From: Nemopilema nomurai
Taxonomy: Eukaryota; Cnidaria; Scyphozoa; Rhizostomeae; Rhizostomatidae
NCBI GenBank assembly: GCA_003864495.1
Contig: PEDN01001383.1
Span: 1-64,000, forward strand
Direction of reading: 5' to 3'
Length of the DNA stretch: 64,000 nt
Each line of letters starts with the position of its first letter. Position 1 is the stretch's first letter. The position numbers were made by a program, and so were the translations under genes. The notes under the pieces were generated by a model. It made no database searches. It was not told the DNA's origin and was given only the letters and a program-made list of their open reading frames with translations. Shown piece after piece: positions 46,101 through 60,300 of this stretch.

Positions 46101-49100
46101 AGCTGGCTCTTTAAAGAGAACCTTCACTATAGAGCTAGCTCTTTAAAGAGAACCTTCACTATAGAGCTAGCTCTTTAAAGAGAACCTTCACTATAGAGCT
46201 GGCTCTTTAAAGAGAACCTTCACTATAGAGCTGGCTCTTTAAAGAGAACCTTCACTATAGAGCTAGCTCTTTAAAGAGAACCTTCACTATAGAGCTAGCT
46301 CTTTAAAGAGAACCTTCACTATAGAGCTGGCTCTTTAAAGAGAACTTTCACTATAGAGCTGGCTCTTTAAAGAGAATCTTCACTATAGAGCTAGCTCTTT
46401 AAAGAGAACCTTCACTATAGAGCTAGCTCTTTAAAGAGAACCTTCACTATAGAGCTGGCTCTTTACTTTCACTATAGAGCTGGCTCTTTAAAGAGAACTT
46501 TCACTATAGAGCTGGCTCTTTAAAGAGAACCTTCACTATAGAGCTAGCTCTTTAAAGAGAACCTTCACTATAGAGCTGGCTCTTTAAAGAGAACTTTCAC
46601 TATAGAGCTAGCTCTTTAAAGAGAACCTTCACTATAGAGCTAGCTCTTTAAAGAGAACCTTCACTATAGAGCTGGCTCTTTAAAGAGAACTTTCACTATA
46701 GAGCTGGCTCTTTAAAGAGAACTTTCACTATAGAGCTGGCTCTTTAAAGAGAACCTTCACTATAGAGCTAGCTCTTTAAAGAGAACCTTCACTATAGAGC
46801 TGGCTCTTTAAAGAGAACTTTCACTATAGAGCTGGCTCTTTAAAGAGAACTTTCACTATAGAGCTGGCTCTTTAAAGAGAACTTTCACTATAGAGCTGGC
46901 TCTTTAAAGAGAACTTTCACTATAGAGCTGGCTCTTTAAAGAGAACCTTCACTATAGAGCTGGCTCTTTAAAGAGAACCTTCACTATAGAGCTAGCTCTT
47001 TAAAGAGAACCTTCACTATAGAGCTGGCTCTTTAAAGAGAACTTTCACTATAGAGCTGGCTCTTTAAAGAGAACTTTCACTATAGAGCTGGCTCTTTAAA
47101 GAGAACTTTCACTATAGAGCTGGCTCTTTAAAGAGAACTTTCACTATAGAGCTGGCTCTTTAAAGAGAACTTTCACTATAGAGCTGGCTCTTTAAAGAGA
47201 ACCTTCACTATAGAGCTAGCTCTTTAAAGAGAACCTTCACTATAGAGCTGGCTCTTTAAAGAGAACTTTCACTATAGAGCTGGCTCTTTAAAGAGAACTT
47301 TCACTATAGAGCTGGCTCTTTAAAGAGAACTTTCACTATAGAGCTGGCTCTTTAAAGAGAACTTTCACTATAGAGCTGGCTCTTTAAAGAGAACTTTCAC
47401 TATAGAGCTGGCTCTTTAAAGAGAACTTTCACTATAGAGCTGGCTCTTTAAAGAGAACTTTCACTATAGAGCTGGCTCTTTAAAGAGAACCTTCACTATA
47501 GAGCTGGCTCTTTAAAGAGAACTTTCACTATAGAGCTGGCTCTTTAAAGAGAACTTTCACTATAGAGCTGGCTCTTTAAAGAGAACTTTCACTATAGAGC
47601 TGGCTCTTTAAAGAGAACTTTCACTATAGAGCTGGCTCTTTAAAGAGAACCTTCACTATAGAGCTAGCTCTTTAAAGAGAACTTTCACTATAGAGCTGGC
47701 TCTTTAAAGAGAATCTTCACTATAGAGCTGGCTCTTTAAAGAGAACCTTCACTATAGAGCTGGCTCTTTAAAGAGAACCTTCACTATAGAGCTAGCTCTT
47801 TAAAGAGAACCTTCACTATAGAGCTAGCTCTTTAAAGAGAACCTTCACTATAGAGCTAGCTCTTTAAAGAGAACCTTCACTATAGAGCTAGCTCTTTAAA
47901 GAGAACCTTCACTATAGAGCTAGCTCTTTAAAGAGAACCTTCACTATAGAGCTAGCCCTTTAAAGAGAACCTTCACTATAGAGCTGGCTCTTTAAAGAGA
48001 ACTTTCACTATAGAGCTGGCTCTTTAAAGAGAACCTTCACTATAGAGCTAGCTCTTTAAAGAGAACTTTCACTATAGAGCTAGCTCTTTAAAGAGAACCT
48101 TCACTATAGAGCTGGCTCTTTAAAGAGAACCTTCACTATAGAGCTGGCTCTTTAAAGAGAACCTTCACTATAGAGCTAGCTCTTTAAAGAGAACCTTCAC
48201 TATAGAGCTAGCTCTTTAAAGAGAACCTTCACTATAGAGCTAGCTCTTTAAAGAGAACCTTCACTATAGAGCTAGCTCTTTAAAGAGAACCTTCACTATA
48301 GAGCTAGCTCTTTAAAGAGAACCTTCACTATAGAGCTAGCCCTTTAAAGAGAACCTTCACTATAGAGCTAGCTCTTTAAAGAGAACCTTCACTATAGAGC
48401 TGGCTATGTATCTACCTTGATTGGTATTGTAACAAACTGAGATGGTTTGCAAAACCTACAAGCCAAAGTTGCGTCTAAGCTAATGAATTAATGTGTTGCA
48501 ATTCCTACAAGTTTTTCTGAATTGTTGTCTTTCAGCGTGAAATATGCATGACAAAAAACCCGGGGCACAATGAAAATGATGACTATGGTAGTAGCGATGA
48601 TTATAATCAATGATTTAAGTATAATTGGTATATCAACTAAATCCTTTTACGTGCTTGAGAATTTCCTACAGTAGTTCAATAATTTTTTAGTTTTGTAGGC
48701 AACAGGATTTCTTACGATGATTCGTAGAGACTCAAACTCACTACCTCTGACTTTGTTCGTCAAGTGCTCTACCGCTGAGCTATCGGGTCATGCTTTCAAT
48801 TCTACAGCTCTAAGTCTAACATTTGCATTTTCTGTTAGAAATCAGATTCAGGTAATAGTGCAAACCAGGATTAACAGTTATTATAGTCTTCCCATCGCAA
48901 GTTGCTACCATCCTCTTCTTGAATTCATCATATTGCGCTTTCACATCGGCAAAGAACAAAACTGAAAGCAAATGAAATACTCAAAGAAGCATTCTAAACC
49001 AGGAAACTGTAAGCACAATAATGTGGGCAAAAAGAGACTACTATTACCCACAACTGATTAGAAAATTACCTCTTGATAAACAGGTGTATTCTCTATAGAA

Positions 49101-52100
49101 ATCCTGATCATAATTATATTTGGCAAATTTTAATACTGCTGATAGAAATGGAAAAAAATTTGAATTTGATCTGGATGCATTTGAGCTTCAATAGCCTTGA
49201 AGCCAAGGGTTGAAGGATCTCAAGAAATTATGTCTTGGAGCTAGTCGTGTATTAACTTTTAAAGAAGTAAGGCTTGGCTTCCTCCATTGATAAAGTTGCT
49301 TTTTCTCTTCTGTATAGAAACTTCCATTGAAAAGAGCTCGTACAAATGATACTTTGTTCTAGTGACTCATTGTGTGGTTGCTTGATGAATTGACGACTTT
49401 CTTGAAAAAAAATTATATAACAGGAGAGTCTTATGCGCATTCCGTCGATTGGCTATGAAAATGCTTTTGAACAGCTACGGTAACAGATGTACTGCTTCAT
49501 AAACTTTATGTAAATCTAATCGACAAGCCATTGAACAATTGTACATCTGCGTCTATCTGCAGGCCAACGGGTATTGTTTTTTCAGTACATGTTAAGAACT
49601 ATTAAGTCTTTATGATTTTAATCCTCTACTTACAACATTAAAAAAAATGCAAGACTCCAATATCTTTTAATGCACTGTAATACTTTGGAAGCTAGTCAAG
49701 GCGTATAATGATCAGATTATCTGTTTTTTCAAGTGTTTTGCCTTGGATGTGGAAATACTTCCACCGTTTCTTTCAAGCTTTTAATCAGCTTAATCTAACT
49801 TCTACAGCTTTGCTTAATAAGAACACCGTAATCTGACGCGACTTCTAGCATTGGCCAAATACAACACCGCAAAATTGCATCGCTGTGACTAACTTGAAGT
49901 TTCGTTATTCTTAATCATGATATCAATATCCTGTAAATGAGGTTATATTAGAGACGGCGTATCTAATAACATGAAATGATTACCTGTCTCGTGAGAATTC
50001 CAGCCGTCAGCTAGCCAGCTTAGCTCTTCACTCCAGCTAAGAAAAATTAGATGTTCTTTTACAATGAAACAAAACAGCTTAAAGGGGGATGATTTGAAAG
50101 CATCAGACTAAACTTCAGTATTGATGTTAGAGCTACGAGAATTTGCTAAAAGCTAAAAAACTCTCAATACAAGGATGCACTCCAGCATACGACCCAGAAA
50201 CGATTACGACTTCTGTTGGAAGACTTTTGTCTCTTCTGGTAACTTTTGACTTTTGTCTATTGTGAAAAACGTAAGAGCGGGTTTTGTTGATGTCTGTTTT
50301 GAATACTCAGAATGCTAAAAGCAATAAAGCCAAGGCTTCAGTTCAACTCACATTATAATTGGAAAAGAGACACAGCTTTCGTCGAAAACCGTCATTTCTC
50401 TTCTCTGAATGGTTTTCCCCGTTTTTGTCACAATTTCTCTTGGACTTCCACTCTAAAGAAAAATCACTTGCTCTTAATGCAGAAACAAAACTGGGTTTCT
50501 AAACACAGCTTTTTCATCCAAAGAATCGTATATGAAGGCATGATTCACAAAATGAGACCTCAAACAGTAAGTGACAGTCGTGATTGAGAAACAGTCATAC
50601 ATCCCTCAGCACCACCAGCAGATTTAGATGAAGCCCGTCGAGGTTGGCTCCGCTAGCGATGACGTCACCAAGCTTGTAATAATCCTCGCCTTCCTTCACT
50701 GGCATGAAGGCAAAGGATGTGAAATCGTCAATGCTGCACCGCTCTATCGTCGCATGAGTTTCATTGGCGACAATGTTGAACTGGCTGAAAGAAATGTTGT
50801 AACAAATTGTCAGTTTCTTTATCCCAGATATGATAGGACACTACATATTCATAGTGACTTATTTCGTATTAATTTAGGCCCAATTTTTCACGCTACTATT
50901 TTTATATCTCGTTCATTCGCTACATGTCGTCAAATATAATAGAATAGAGACTATTTCTCTTTTGTTATCTTTGATGTCCTTAATATTCATTCCCACTCTT
51001 TTTATAATAATGAGAAAAAAAGAAAATACATAATAATCTTTAATCTTTATTTGAACTATACGTCATATAAATGGGGAAAATTCACCTAGGTGTCCATGGG
51101 TTGAATCTCTCCTCCGCTGGGGTGTTTTGCTTGTTTTGGACCATGACATTTTTAATCGCAACTGAAAGAAACCACGTCTGACGTTTATCAAACTAACTTC
51201 TTATCTTTGGATTTCATGGCAATGTATCGTTATATTGTACATCACAACTATGATAAATAAATGTAACACAATCAATTGGTTCGATAATAATATTTTATGT
51301 AAGGAACAAGTGAAGTGGACCACCCCTTTCTGGCAAATCATAGAAAAGTGCCCCTTCAAAATCCAAAATGGCGATGGTCATGCCAGAAAGTTGGTCATGA
51401 ATCGGGGAACTTAAGGTTGAATGGGAATTTTGACCAAATTTGAAAATGTTAAACAAACGTGTTATGGAGATAAAGTTGGTCAAAAAAGTATAGTTGGTCA
51501 CTTTTCTGAACGCCCCTGCAAACTAAATGGTCTAGGCACATCACTGGTTAAAATTAATCCACTGGATTGGCTAGTTTACACTGCCTATTGGCACGACCAA
51601 TGATCTCCATCACCAGACACATTGGTTTGATCAGGTGACAGAGCTTTGAGTACTGCACGTTACAAGAGAGCCCCGCATACTAAAAGGTGTTTCAGCTAAT
51701 ATTCGTAGTTCGTGCGTCACAAGATCCACATTTACTTTGCTTGTGAACTAATTATCTTTAATTATCTAATTATGTTTAACTAAATACGCTTCAACTGTTA
51801 AATGTGTGATTTAAATTCACCAATCAAAATTAGATTGATTGCATGTACGAACCAGCATCCCCGATTCTGAATGATTTTGCGATGTCATTAATAAATGATT
51901 CACTGCCCCAGCACGTGACATTCGCAAAGTCAGCAACTGAGTCTCTCAAACAAAAGAAAGTTGCCATCTGTGAAGTATCTGTTGAAAAAATATTGTTTTA
52001 TACATTAAACATTATAATTTTTACGCAGGAATAAGTGGGGAAAGAGGTGGGTAACGGTTTTGCTACAGTGGCATCCTTTGGGCAAATACCACAGAAGTAT

Positions 52101-52890
52101 TTGTCACAGTTTGGTATCGTAAAGCAAATTGTGAAAGTAGCTTTAATGAAGCAAAAATTCATTATTGTTTGATTCAATGGTTTGTTCACTTGACTTTGAC
52201 TGAACTTGAGACACCAGTACAAAACATTGGCTTAAATCCTAAAAGTTCCACTGTTTGTTGCCTAAAATCAAGAGGGACTTTTAGCCATTTCCATAAACAA
52301 AATGGGCGTTGTATGTAGAAGGGAAATCCAGTTTTAATTGTGATGATATGAATTTTAACTTTCAAGATGAGGAAGGCCTCAAAGCTGTCTCATGGAAAGG
52401 CAACACACAGCTATAGCCAAAATGCTTCGAAGACTACAATCGAAAGTTTAGAGGAAAAACTTGGTCAAATGTGTTAAGGCGCACTTACTCTTTCTGTCGA
52501 CAAACGATCTTGCATCTTGTTTTGCAATAATGATCCCTGCAACAGTCTATGGTCAAATGTCATCATTCCACGAGTAAACAATAATGCAACTCACGATTTG
52601 ATTAAAATTAACTGCTTAAAGTGAATATTTCATTTTCAGTAGACCAGAGTGAGTAAACGCCCCAATAGGGGGATATATAATTAAAAATTCTTTGCTCGCT
52701 TCCTTTATTAAATCTTATTTCCGAATCTACATCAGAATTGAACTAATATCCGCTCTAAACTCACTCCTTTCAAAACTCCAGGATGCAGAGTAGCTATACT
52801 CTCTCTTGCTGTTCCTACGCCTGATTGCATGTTCAGCGCACTGCCATCTGGCCACTGAAAATGGTTGTTAGCGAAATCGTTTCGCCTCAT
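43132..52890 (-). CDS. Unidentified multi-exon gene (exon model incomplete)
   Basis: I do not recognise the product. Candidate exons (complement): 52765-52890 (starts MRRNDFANNHFQWPDG), 52489-52536, 50601-50784 (FNIVANETHATIERCSIDDF), 49984-50036 (weak), 45732-45821 (DIPDAHLLYNYAQTIDVFDD), 44996-45152 (AEITDVYTIEKVQQWIHDSP), 43520-43606 (ADELLTLSPLKRTELKWTYL), 43132-43191 (VYAELISISRFDGAATNSM, stop). Each has canonical or near-canonical splice sites and protein-like composition. Phases agree for 52765/52536, 45732/45152 and 43520/43191. They fail between 44996 and 43606 unless the donor is at TTC|GTACAA, and between 50601 and 49984. An exon is missing between 52489 and 50784. No signal peptide or membrane segment is seen, so a soluble protein is likely. 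The 32-bp satellite fills the intron upstream of 45821. Confidence 0.45.
44290..44575. repeat. 36-bp tandem repeat, in frame as 12-residue units
   Basis: About eight copies of a 36-bp unit containing GAAACGGCTAGAACCAACTG and TTGAACTGTTAAATT. The minus strand is open through the whole array and reads VQTVGSSRFNLT repeatedly (frame 44269-44649). A unit divisible by three keeps the frame open by arithmetic, so coding is not implied. It lies in an intron of the unidentified gene. Confidence 0.85.
45831..48412. repeat. 32-bp palindromic satellite, about 80 copies
   Basis: The unit is TTCACTATAGAGCTAGCTCT followed by TTAAAGAGAACC (32 bp), repeated without interruption for about 2.6 kb; the first unit is diverged and one unit near 46464 is shortened. 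It contains two overlapping 12-bp palindromes, AGAGCTAGCTCT and CTCTTTAAAGAG. Two positions vary between copies: CTAGCT/CTGGCT and AACCTT/AACTTT. The array starts directly at the acceptor of the exon ending at 45821. Confidence 0.95.
48700..48815 (-). mobile_element. tRNA-derived SINE (copy 3, reverse orientation)
   Basis: On the minus strand: GAAAGCATGACCCGATAGCT, then CAGCGGTAGAGCACTTGACG, and a box B GTTTGAGTC, as in the copies at 3936 and 37022. The leader is less preserved. Confidence 0.7.
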
Positions 52891-54375
52891 GGTTGTTGTA
52901 CTAAACGCTGTGTCAATCTTTACTAAAACATTGAAGCGAAGATAATGTTTACGATTGATTAACAACTTATGAGTGGGCCTAAGAAGAAAAATGACACTGG
53001 CAGGGTACAGAAGGCTGCGCAAGAAAGTAACAAAGTATTTGCCAAAGTAAGGCAACAAAAATCAAAATAAAAACTTTAATTTAAAAAATATTTAAGTGTT
53101 AGGTCTATTCCACAACGAATTCAAAGAAATTAACTACTGTAGTTATAATATGATTTCACCATAAATGTACACGATAGGAGCAAGTCTCGTTATTTTCACA
53201 ATACTTTCAACAGTAAAAAATATCCATGTATAGAAAATATTAGATGGTCTAAAAATTAATATAAAACCAGAACCCGTTTTTAAAAACTGTAATATTGAAA
53301 AACATAAGAAAAAGTATCAAAGTTTATTTACCTCTGCAAATTTCAAGAATTTCATTTCAATTTGTACGCGTGACTCGAAATAATATGGCGCGAAACTGGG
53401 TACCAGTCCCCTAGAAGTTCTTGGATTTCTGGATTTCTAGGAATGGGAGACAGGAAGTGCAAAAGATTTTCATCACACCCACCTCAACAGCAGCCTCTTT
53501 GTTTACAAGACTAGTAGTTCAGAAAGGTTGTACACGAGAAATGGTGTAAAGCATACGCGCAGTAGTGCTTTAAAATTGAGTGCATTTCATCATAACAATC
53601 GAATGTAACAGTACTACGACAGATGCAACAATATAAAGAACTTTTCTCACTAGAAATAAGCATGAAAAACTGCAAAGTTCTATTCAGTTTTTAGGCTTAA
53701 AAATTGTCCAAATCAAAATAATACATTATAACTTATAGCCATGATAGGGTAAGAGACATTACTTCAGTCTTACCAGTCTTACCAGTTAGTGTTTAATGAA
53801 CCAAATCAATATTATACCAGTCTGATACAATTCTAATATATTATCATTTAATACCAAATTTAAAATGAATTGATTATGAAAATAGAACGAGAAAAGATAA
53901 AACAGATGAGTGTCTCGATAAACAAACATGTACCTAAATCAATTAGAATTTTCTATCAATTTAACAAAATAAATCTCTTTTAATCACAGATATTTACTTT
54001 TCAAGTAAAGTTCTTCCTACAAGGTTACTCACTTGAATAACTGCATGTTTCACTGACAGTTGAAACAGTAATGAAAATACACGTTTTAACAAAAATGCTT
54101 ACCAAAAAATTTGCTAGCAAATGGAGGATAATAAAGTGACAAAAACTGGTACAACTATAACAATACTAAAGATAGATTTTCGTGGCTTTTGAGAAAAAAC
54201 CTTCTTCCCAGTAAAACCCAAATGTCTGTTTAATAGCTTTTGACATAACAGTCAAGCCCTAAAACATACCAATAGCTAAGTACAGCTATACATACGATGA
54301 CGGAGAGCAGTTCGCCCTAGTATCAAAACAGTGTTTACGAGTATCAAAAATAAGGGAACCACTACGGGCAAGCGT
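52891..54375. other. Intergenic region between ADAP 3' end and the unidentified gene
   Basis: AT-rich. A possible upstream exon of the unidentified gene (MKFLKFAE then a GTAAAT donor near 53335) is too short to trust. No repeat or other gene is seen. Confidence 0.4.
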
Positions 54376-57300
54376 CTAGTGGCTGTTTGCAGAGTCACTT
54401 GAAGAAACAGACAGCTGTGAGAACTGAGAAGCAGTGGAGAGTACAGACATCCTTATGTTCCGATTTATTTCAACAGGTTCAAACTCTATCGCCTTCTTAA
54501 ATGCTGATATCCATTCTACCAATTCCACGCTTGAGCCTGCGCCAAAGTTGAAGGTTCTATTTGGGGTTCGCACGAAGAATGGGTACGGCTCATCAGGGTG
54601 CTTTCCTTCTACCCCTTCAGACACGCTACACGTCCCAGGGGAGGGACTCAGGGGTACTTCCTGTATTGGAGTAGCATCCTAAAGATAGCAAAGTGAGCAT
54701 TACAAAAACATAAACAAATCAGTAACAAACCTGTTCTAGGTTTAGATAAGAGTGATCCCCCAAAATAAGTACATCCATACCATTACGTCTAAAACTTGAT
54801 GGTCTCAGACCACTACCCTTTTTCTAACAAAATTTTAAGGTAAATTTTATACCAATGGGTAAAAATCAGAACTTTTAACCATTGATTCAAACTTCATCAG
54901 CACTTTCTAATCTGAAATATAGAAATCTAATGTATCAAGCTAAATCAATCCCAGCTTGGTTTTTACCAAAATTAAGATAAAATAGAAAAAGCATCCTTAC
55001 CAACTTGTTCTCAAAGTAGGAAAACTTATTTGGTTCCACCGTGACCCATCTTTGCTTATATCGGCCATTATCCTTTAAAGATAGCAAATATTCAAATTTT
55101 CCTGCTTTATTACATTTTTGCTTTAATACCGGTAACAAAACAATTGAATACAAAATAAATTTGGATACTGCAGAGTGGCACACCAAGAATTTATTTTGCA
55201 ATAGATTTTAAGGACAAAGATATGGACAGAAGAGAGATCAGCACCATCCTATATCGAGTGACGAGTGCAAGTTTAAAGAGCTGGGGGTTCCTTAAGAGTT
55301 AATTTTGTGGACATAAAAGACTTGCAAAAAGAGAACATGAATTACGTCATGAAACTACAGTTCATACACGATTTGAGATAAGCATTTTACAATGTAAGCA
55401 GAACACATAGAAATATAAACACACGCTGAGAGTTGAGGAAAATAAACAATACATCAAAGATTCGAAACATATAAATAAATCACATAACCGTTAACTTACC
55501 TTTGGACCACTTTTCTTCAAGGGACCTTCTTTGATTCTTATTGTCGACAACATTGATTCAGTCTGTAGCAAGAAAGAAAATGTATCATTGCTTATTTTTT
55601 AACGATAGAAGCAGATGTGCATTTCATATTTCCGGTAACAGGTTTATCCGCCTTGTTCGTTATGGGTCAGTTTTTTTACTTGATACAGACAAACAATCAA
55701 ACGAATGAAGAAACAAACAATAACAGACATATAGTGTGGCTCGAGGATTTTCATATTACAGGAATGAACGACATGCATCATGCTCGATAGCTGGCTTATG
55801 GGACTGTGCACTCATCATGGCGATTATTTCTTGGCAAAAATCACTCGTTTGCTTGTTTGAAATGATGCATTCCGCAAATCTACTAACTTAATTTTGAAAA
55901 AAGAAAGATTCTTTATATCATTAAAGGCCAATAGTAAATGAGATCTTTACTAAAATATATGATGAACGATGGAAGTTAGGTGCTTTGAATATCAATTTCA
56001 GTTATATCAAAATAAAGGAAAAGTGCATTATATCCCAAAGTAGTTTTAAAAACAGAGATACTTCTTAGAAGTTTAAATATATATTCACATACATTTTGGC
56101 CACTTTGTTCCAAGTCATAGCCTTCCTCCTTCAGTAACTTTAATTTTGCTGAGCGAATGCAGAGATACCAATCTACAATATCCTGCAATCAGACCATCTT
56201 GCTGATGAAATGGGAATAGCAGTAACAACAATAACAATAAGTAACAATATTTCCTGCAAATAAAATGCAAATTTCAAGAATAACGTACAAAATGTCTCCA
56301 CAACGTATAACACATACATAAGACAATGGCCGTCCACATTTGCAAACTAATACTGTAATTTCTCTCCTTCCTTAACGCGGAATTGTACGCTGTGCACAAG
56401 CACGCACACACGTTTTATTTCAACATTGACTCCGGTTTTCGCTTTTGTATAATTAGAACATAACAAAAAATAACTGCATAAACTGCTAAAACTTATAAGA
56501 ACTTGCAAAAATTAAAGCTACAAAAATGCTGAATAAAAAAAAGTAAGGGGGGGGGGTCTGGATGTAGACAGGAGCACCCTTCTAAAAGGAAGTCGAATAC
56601 CCTCTAATTGACCCTCCTTTACGTATCTTAAATTTCACCGTTGATTTCATTGGTTAGGACACCAATTACTACCACTACAATTTCAAACGTCGTGTTACTT
56701 TCAAGGAATAAATGTTGTGTTAATCTGTATAAAGCTGCGGTTACCAGGAATGGAATAAAGAATTCCAAACATTTCATATCGGATCAAACAAGGCTGGAAA
56801 GATTGAGCACGGCTGCAAAGGATTAACAACGGAATAAATCTTACTGGGGATGTTAATCATTTGATATTCAGATCGCTTGAAAGCGGCATTATAGAAAATG
56901 AGCAAAAAACACTGAGTTGATAAAGAACGAAATTAATGAATCAACCATGCATCTTAGACACTATCAGTGTCGGCATATGATTTAACTTAGTCTCAAAGTT
57001 ACCTCGCATCCATGCAACACGTGGATCATCATGTGCTAAAGATATTTATGGGAACAACATTGGAAGTGTGAATCCTCACCCCAAAAGATTTCTTGCCTTT
57101 GAATTTGGACTGAGTGCCATAATTTCTGGTTTCTATAGTGAAAGTGTAAATGTCGAAAAAATACCTTGGCAGTTTCCGCATGCACAAAAATACTACGGCA
57201 AAGTATCTTCGACCCTTTAGATTTTCCTTTTTTTTCTCGACTCTCTGGTGACACAATCTCCATGCTAAAGAATTTTTCTGTTTTGCTTTCAGTGCAAAGT

Positions 57301-60300
57301 ATGACATTGGTATCCTTGATGTTGATTCTTTTGATGGGCGCCAAATCCTGAAAAAGTATAGATATCACTTTGTGATTTTAGTTACAATTTAGTATATTAA
57401 TTGAATAAAACTTTTAACTATTTATCACGTGTATTGCAAAGTTAGCTCACACGTTATCAAAAACACGTTATCAAAAAACAGTAGTCTATTTTGATTTGAA
57501 ACTTTATAAATCTATTCTCTATATTAACTTATCTACCACATAGAACTTGGTACGGTCGAACAGCCTAGCAAGAAAACACACTAATCCCAGATAAGAATCA
57601 GGGGATTATTGTTGATTCAGCATAAACAGTAGGTCAGCATGTTTACGACATATTATCAAACAAAATTGCAAATAAAAAATTGCAGTCGAATAGAGACTGT
57701 GCGAGTTTGATGGGAACGAGGACACTCACATAATACAATCATCATAGGCTGCATTAAGTAAAAAAGCTGTTTTAATATGATAACGCTTAAGAGAGAAAAT
57801 ACATTACAAACATATAAACTGAAGTACTTCACATCCAGAGGTCTATTATTGAGAAACATAAGCTCTAAGCCTACATACGTTTCATAAAAAGATAATCAAA
57901 AGAACCTTGAATTTTACAAAACAACACATCAAATCATAACTGTGAAAAGACTAGATTAAAACAAACCAACCTCTTTCCGTTCATAATATGAGAGTGATCC
58001 CGTGTCAGAAGACAACCTAAAATATCTTGGGTTCCAGGAATTTCCATATCGATCTCTCTTCTTTAGCATACCCTCCTTCATTCCTAAAATCAAAGGGTGG
58101 TTTAGCTGTTCAAGGTCGAAAGAGAACATATCAATGTACTTGACGTAAAATAGGGCTTCCTAATGTATTAAATACCAAGTATTCATATTCACCTTTGGTA
58201 TATGCTTGCTTCCACTCGTTGCCTTCTATGAACTCCTTTCGTTCATACTTGGCTCTGATCCACTCCTCGATGTAAAAGTCAGTCACGTGGTCAGTGGGAG
58301 TTGGTTTTCTCCAGCAGACTGGCACATTCTTCTCGTAAATTTCATTCGACTTGGTATTGCCCATTGCAGCCATGGACTGAAAAAAACACGAAAAGTAATC
58401 TTTCTTTCATATGATATATTTTATGTGAATGACCTGATAAATGAAAGGCCCCTGGTAAAAACTTAAATGCACTTTTCAAAACATATGTGGAGAACATTAG
58501 GTACTATATACATCTTCTTTCAAAGTAGCTGGTTAGATGAAAAAACCCTTTTGTCTCAAATATATTCTAAAGAAAAAAATGCTCTTTTTTCATGACAAAT
58601 GAAAAGGATGTTTGAGAAAGAACAAAAAAGACACAGTCTTCTGGACATCTCTAAAAAAAGACACAGAAAAATTTCCACATGAAAAGAAATAAACCCCTGT
58701 ATATAATTAGCTGTTACTATCCAAATTAGAGTGTATTCATCAGTAAATATATATGAGAAAAATAGTAAAACAATTGAAAATTGACCATGCAATTAGATTA
58801 AATTCTAAAATCACAACAATTTGCTGTTGGGAAAAAAACATCTTTGCTAAATCTAACAACAAATAGCAATGGTAATATCTTTAAACTAAGCATTAGCAAG
58901 AACTAAATGATTTCTGCAATAACAGACTGTTTCACAGAAGATGCAAACAAACATTTGTGTTTGAAATATCTGTTCTAATAAACAGTCAGATAAAAAAGAA
59001 ATCTTTCAGCACTCTGAAAAAGAGATCCTCAATTAAAAGCATTGTAATAGCAATGAGAAAGAGAAGACAATGTTTTACATTCATGCTTTGAAGACAAGCT
59101 AGTAGTGCTAGGGAAGAAGGGGTAGGGCCCAGAATCACTCAAAACACCATCAAACTGAGCAAAATGATATATATATTTTGGAGATTATCAGTGCCCCTCC
59201 AGTTCTTCAGCCGACAGTAAACCTGTATGCCTACTGTCCTTGAAAGTATATTGTAGGCAATATCTACTGAAAAGGATTCTTAAAAATGCGCACCGGTTTT
59301 TTAAATAAACTATTAAAGTTTTGGAAGCAATTTTTGCTGTTAAAGGAACATATCAGGGCTGCAGTTTTTCTATACATTATTTTTTCTAAAATGTGTGAAC
59401 GATCTGGGAGAAAACAGAAATTTCTCAAAAATGAGCATTTTTCCCCCCACTGACCATAATTACTGAAAAGGAACATTCTTTATCGTACAGAAACTCACTA
59501 TATGAGCAACAGTGTAAATAGTAATAGAGCTATAAAAACCCTCTATGTGCATCTCTGTTGATGCATGTTGTATATAGAATGGAATAGCTCAAGTTCTAAT
59601 TAATGCAATTATTAGGCATTTACAATTATGTTGCTATATATACTTCAAAAGACATTTGAGAGCAAATCCAACTTTGACTAGATACTGTGTTGTACTTATG
59701 TGTACATACTTCTGTTAGGATGCAACAGTAAAAAAACATTTTACAGTCAAGATTTGTAGCATACTATATTTTTCACATAGTTGTTCACAATCTATTGGAA
59801 ATCTAACAATATCAATCCATTTTATCAAGTGATGGATACAGTTCAAAGTCATCTAAAATTTGCTTTAATTGTCAATTAAATCTTGAACAAGGCAAAACCT
59901 ACACTACTATATGCCTTAAGCCTATTATTATAAACCTACGCTATCTGGTAGCCTATAATATCCTGGCTTTTATACCTCATACATATCTTCAGTCCATCTA
60001 TCCAGCTCAAGTGACTTTGTAACAGAGCAATGAACACCAAGGCTACGGTGGGACCCAACACAGTTTACACACAGGAACACTCCAAGGCTCACAGAAGCCC
60101 ATTTAGGACTTGTTGCTGTATATGGGAAAGGGATTATAGTGAAAATCAAATTCAAAACACAAAGCAAGCAAAGAAAAAATAAGAACCATTCTTTGCCAGG
60201 TGACATCAGGAGTCACAATATACCAGATGCAATGCTAACATTCTGATAGCGGATGGCTGGCTAAGAATTGAACTATAACTTACACGGTCACCAGCGTAAT

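Noticed and set aside
45831..48412. CRISPR array
   Set aside because: The 32-bp units abut with no unique spacers, and the locus is an animal intron. It is a satellite.
54434..54682. Plus-strand ORF opposite the last ADAP exon
   Set aside because: It is the antisense shadow of the PH2-coding exon.
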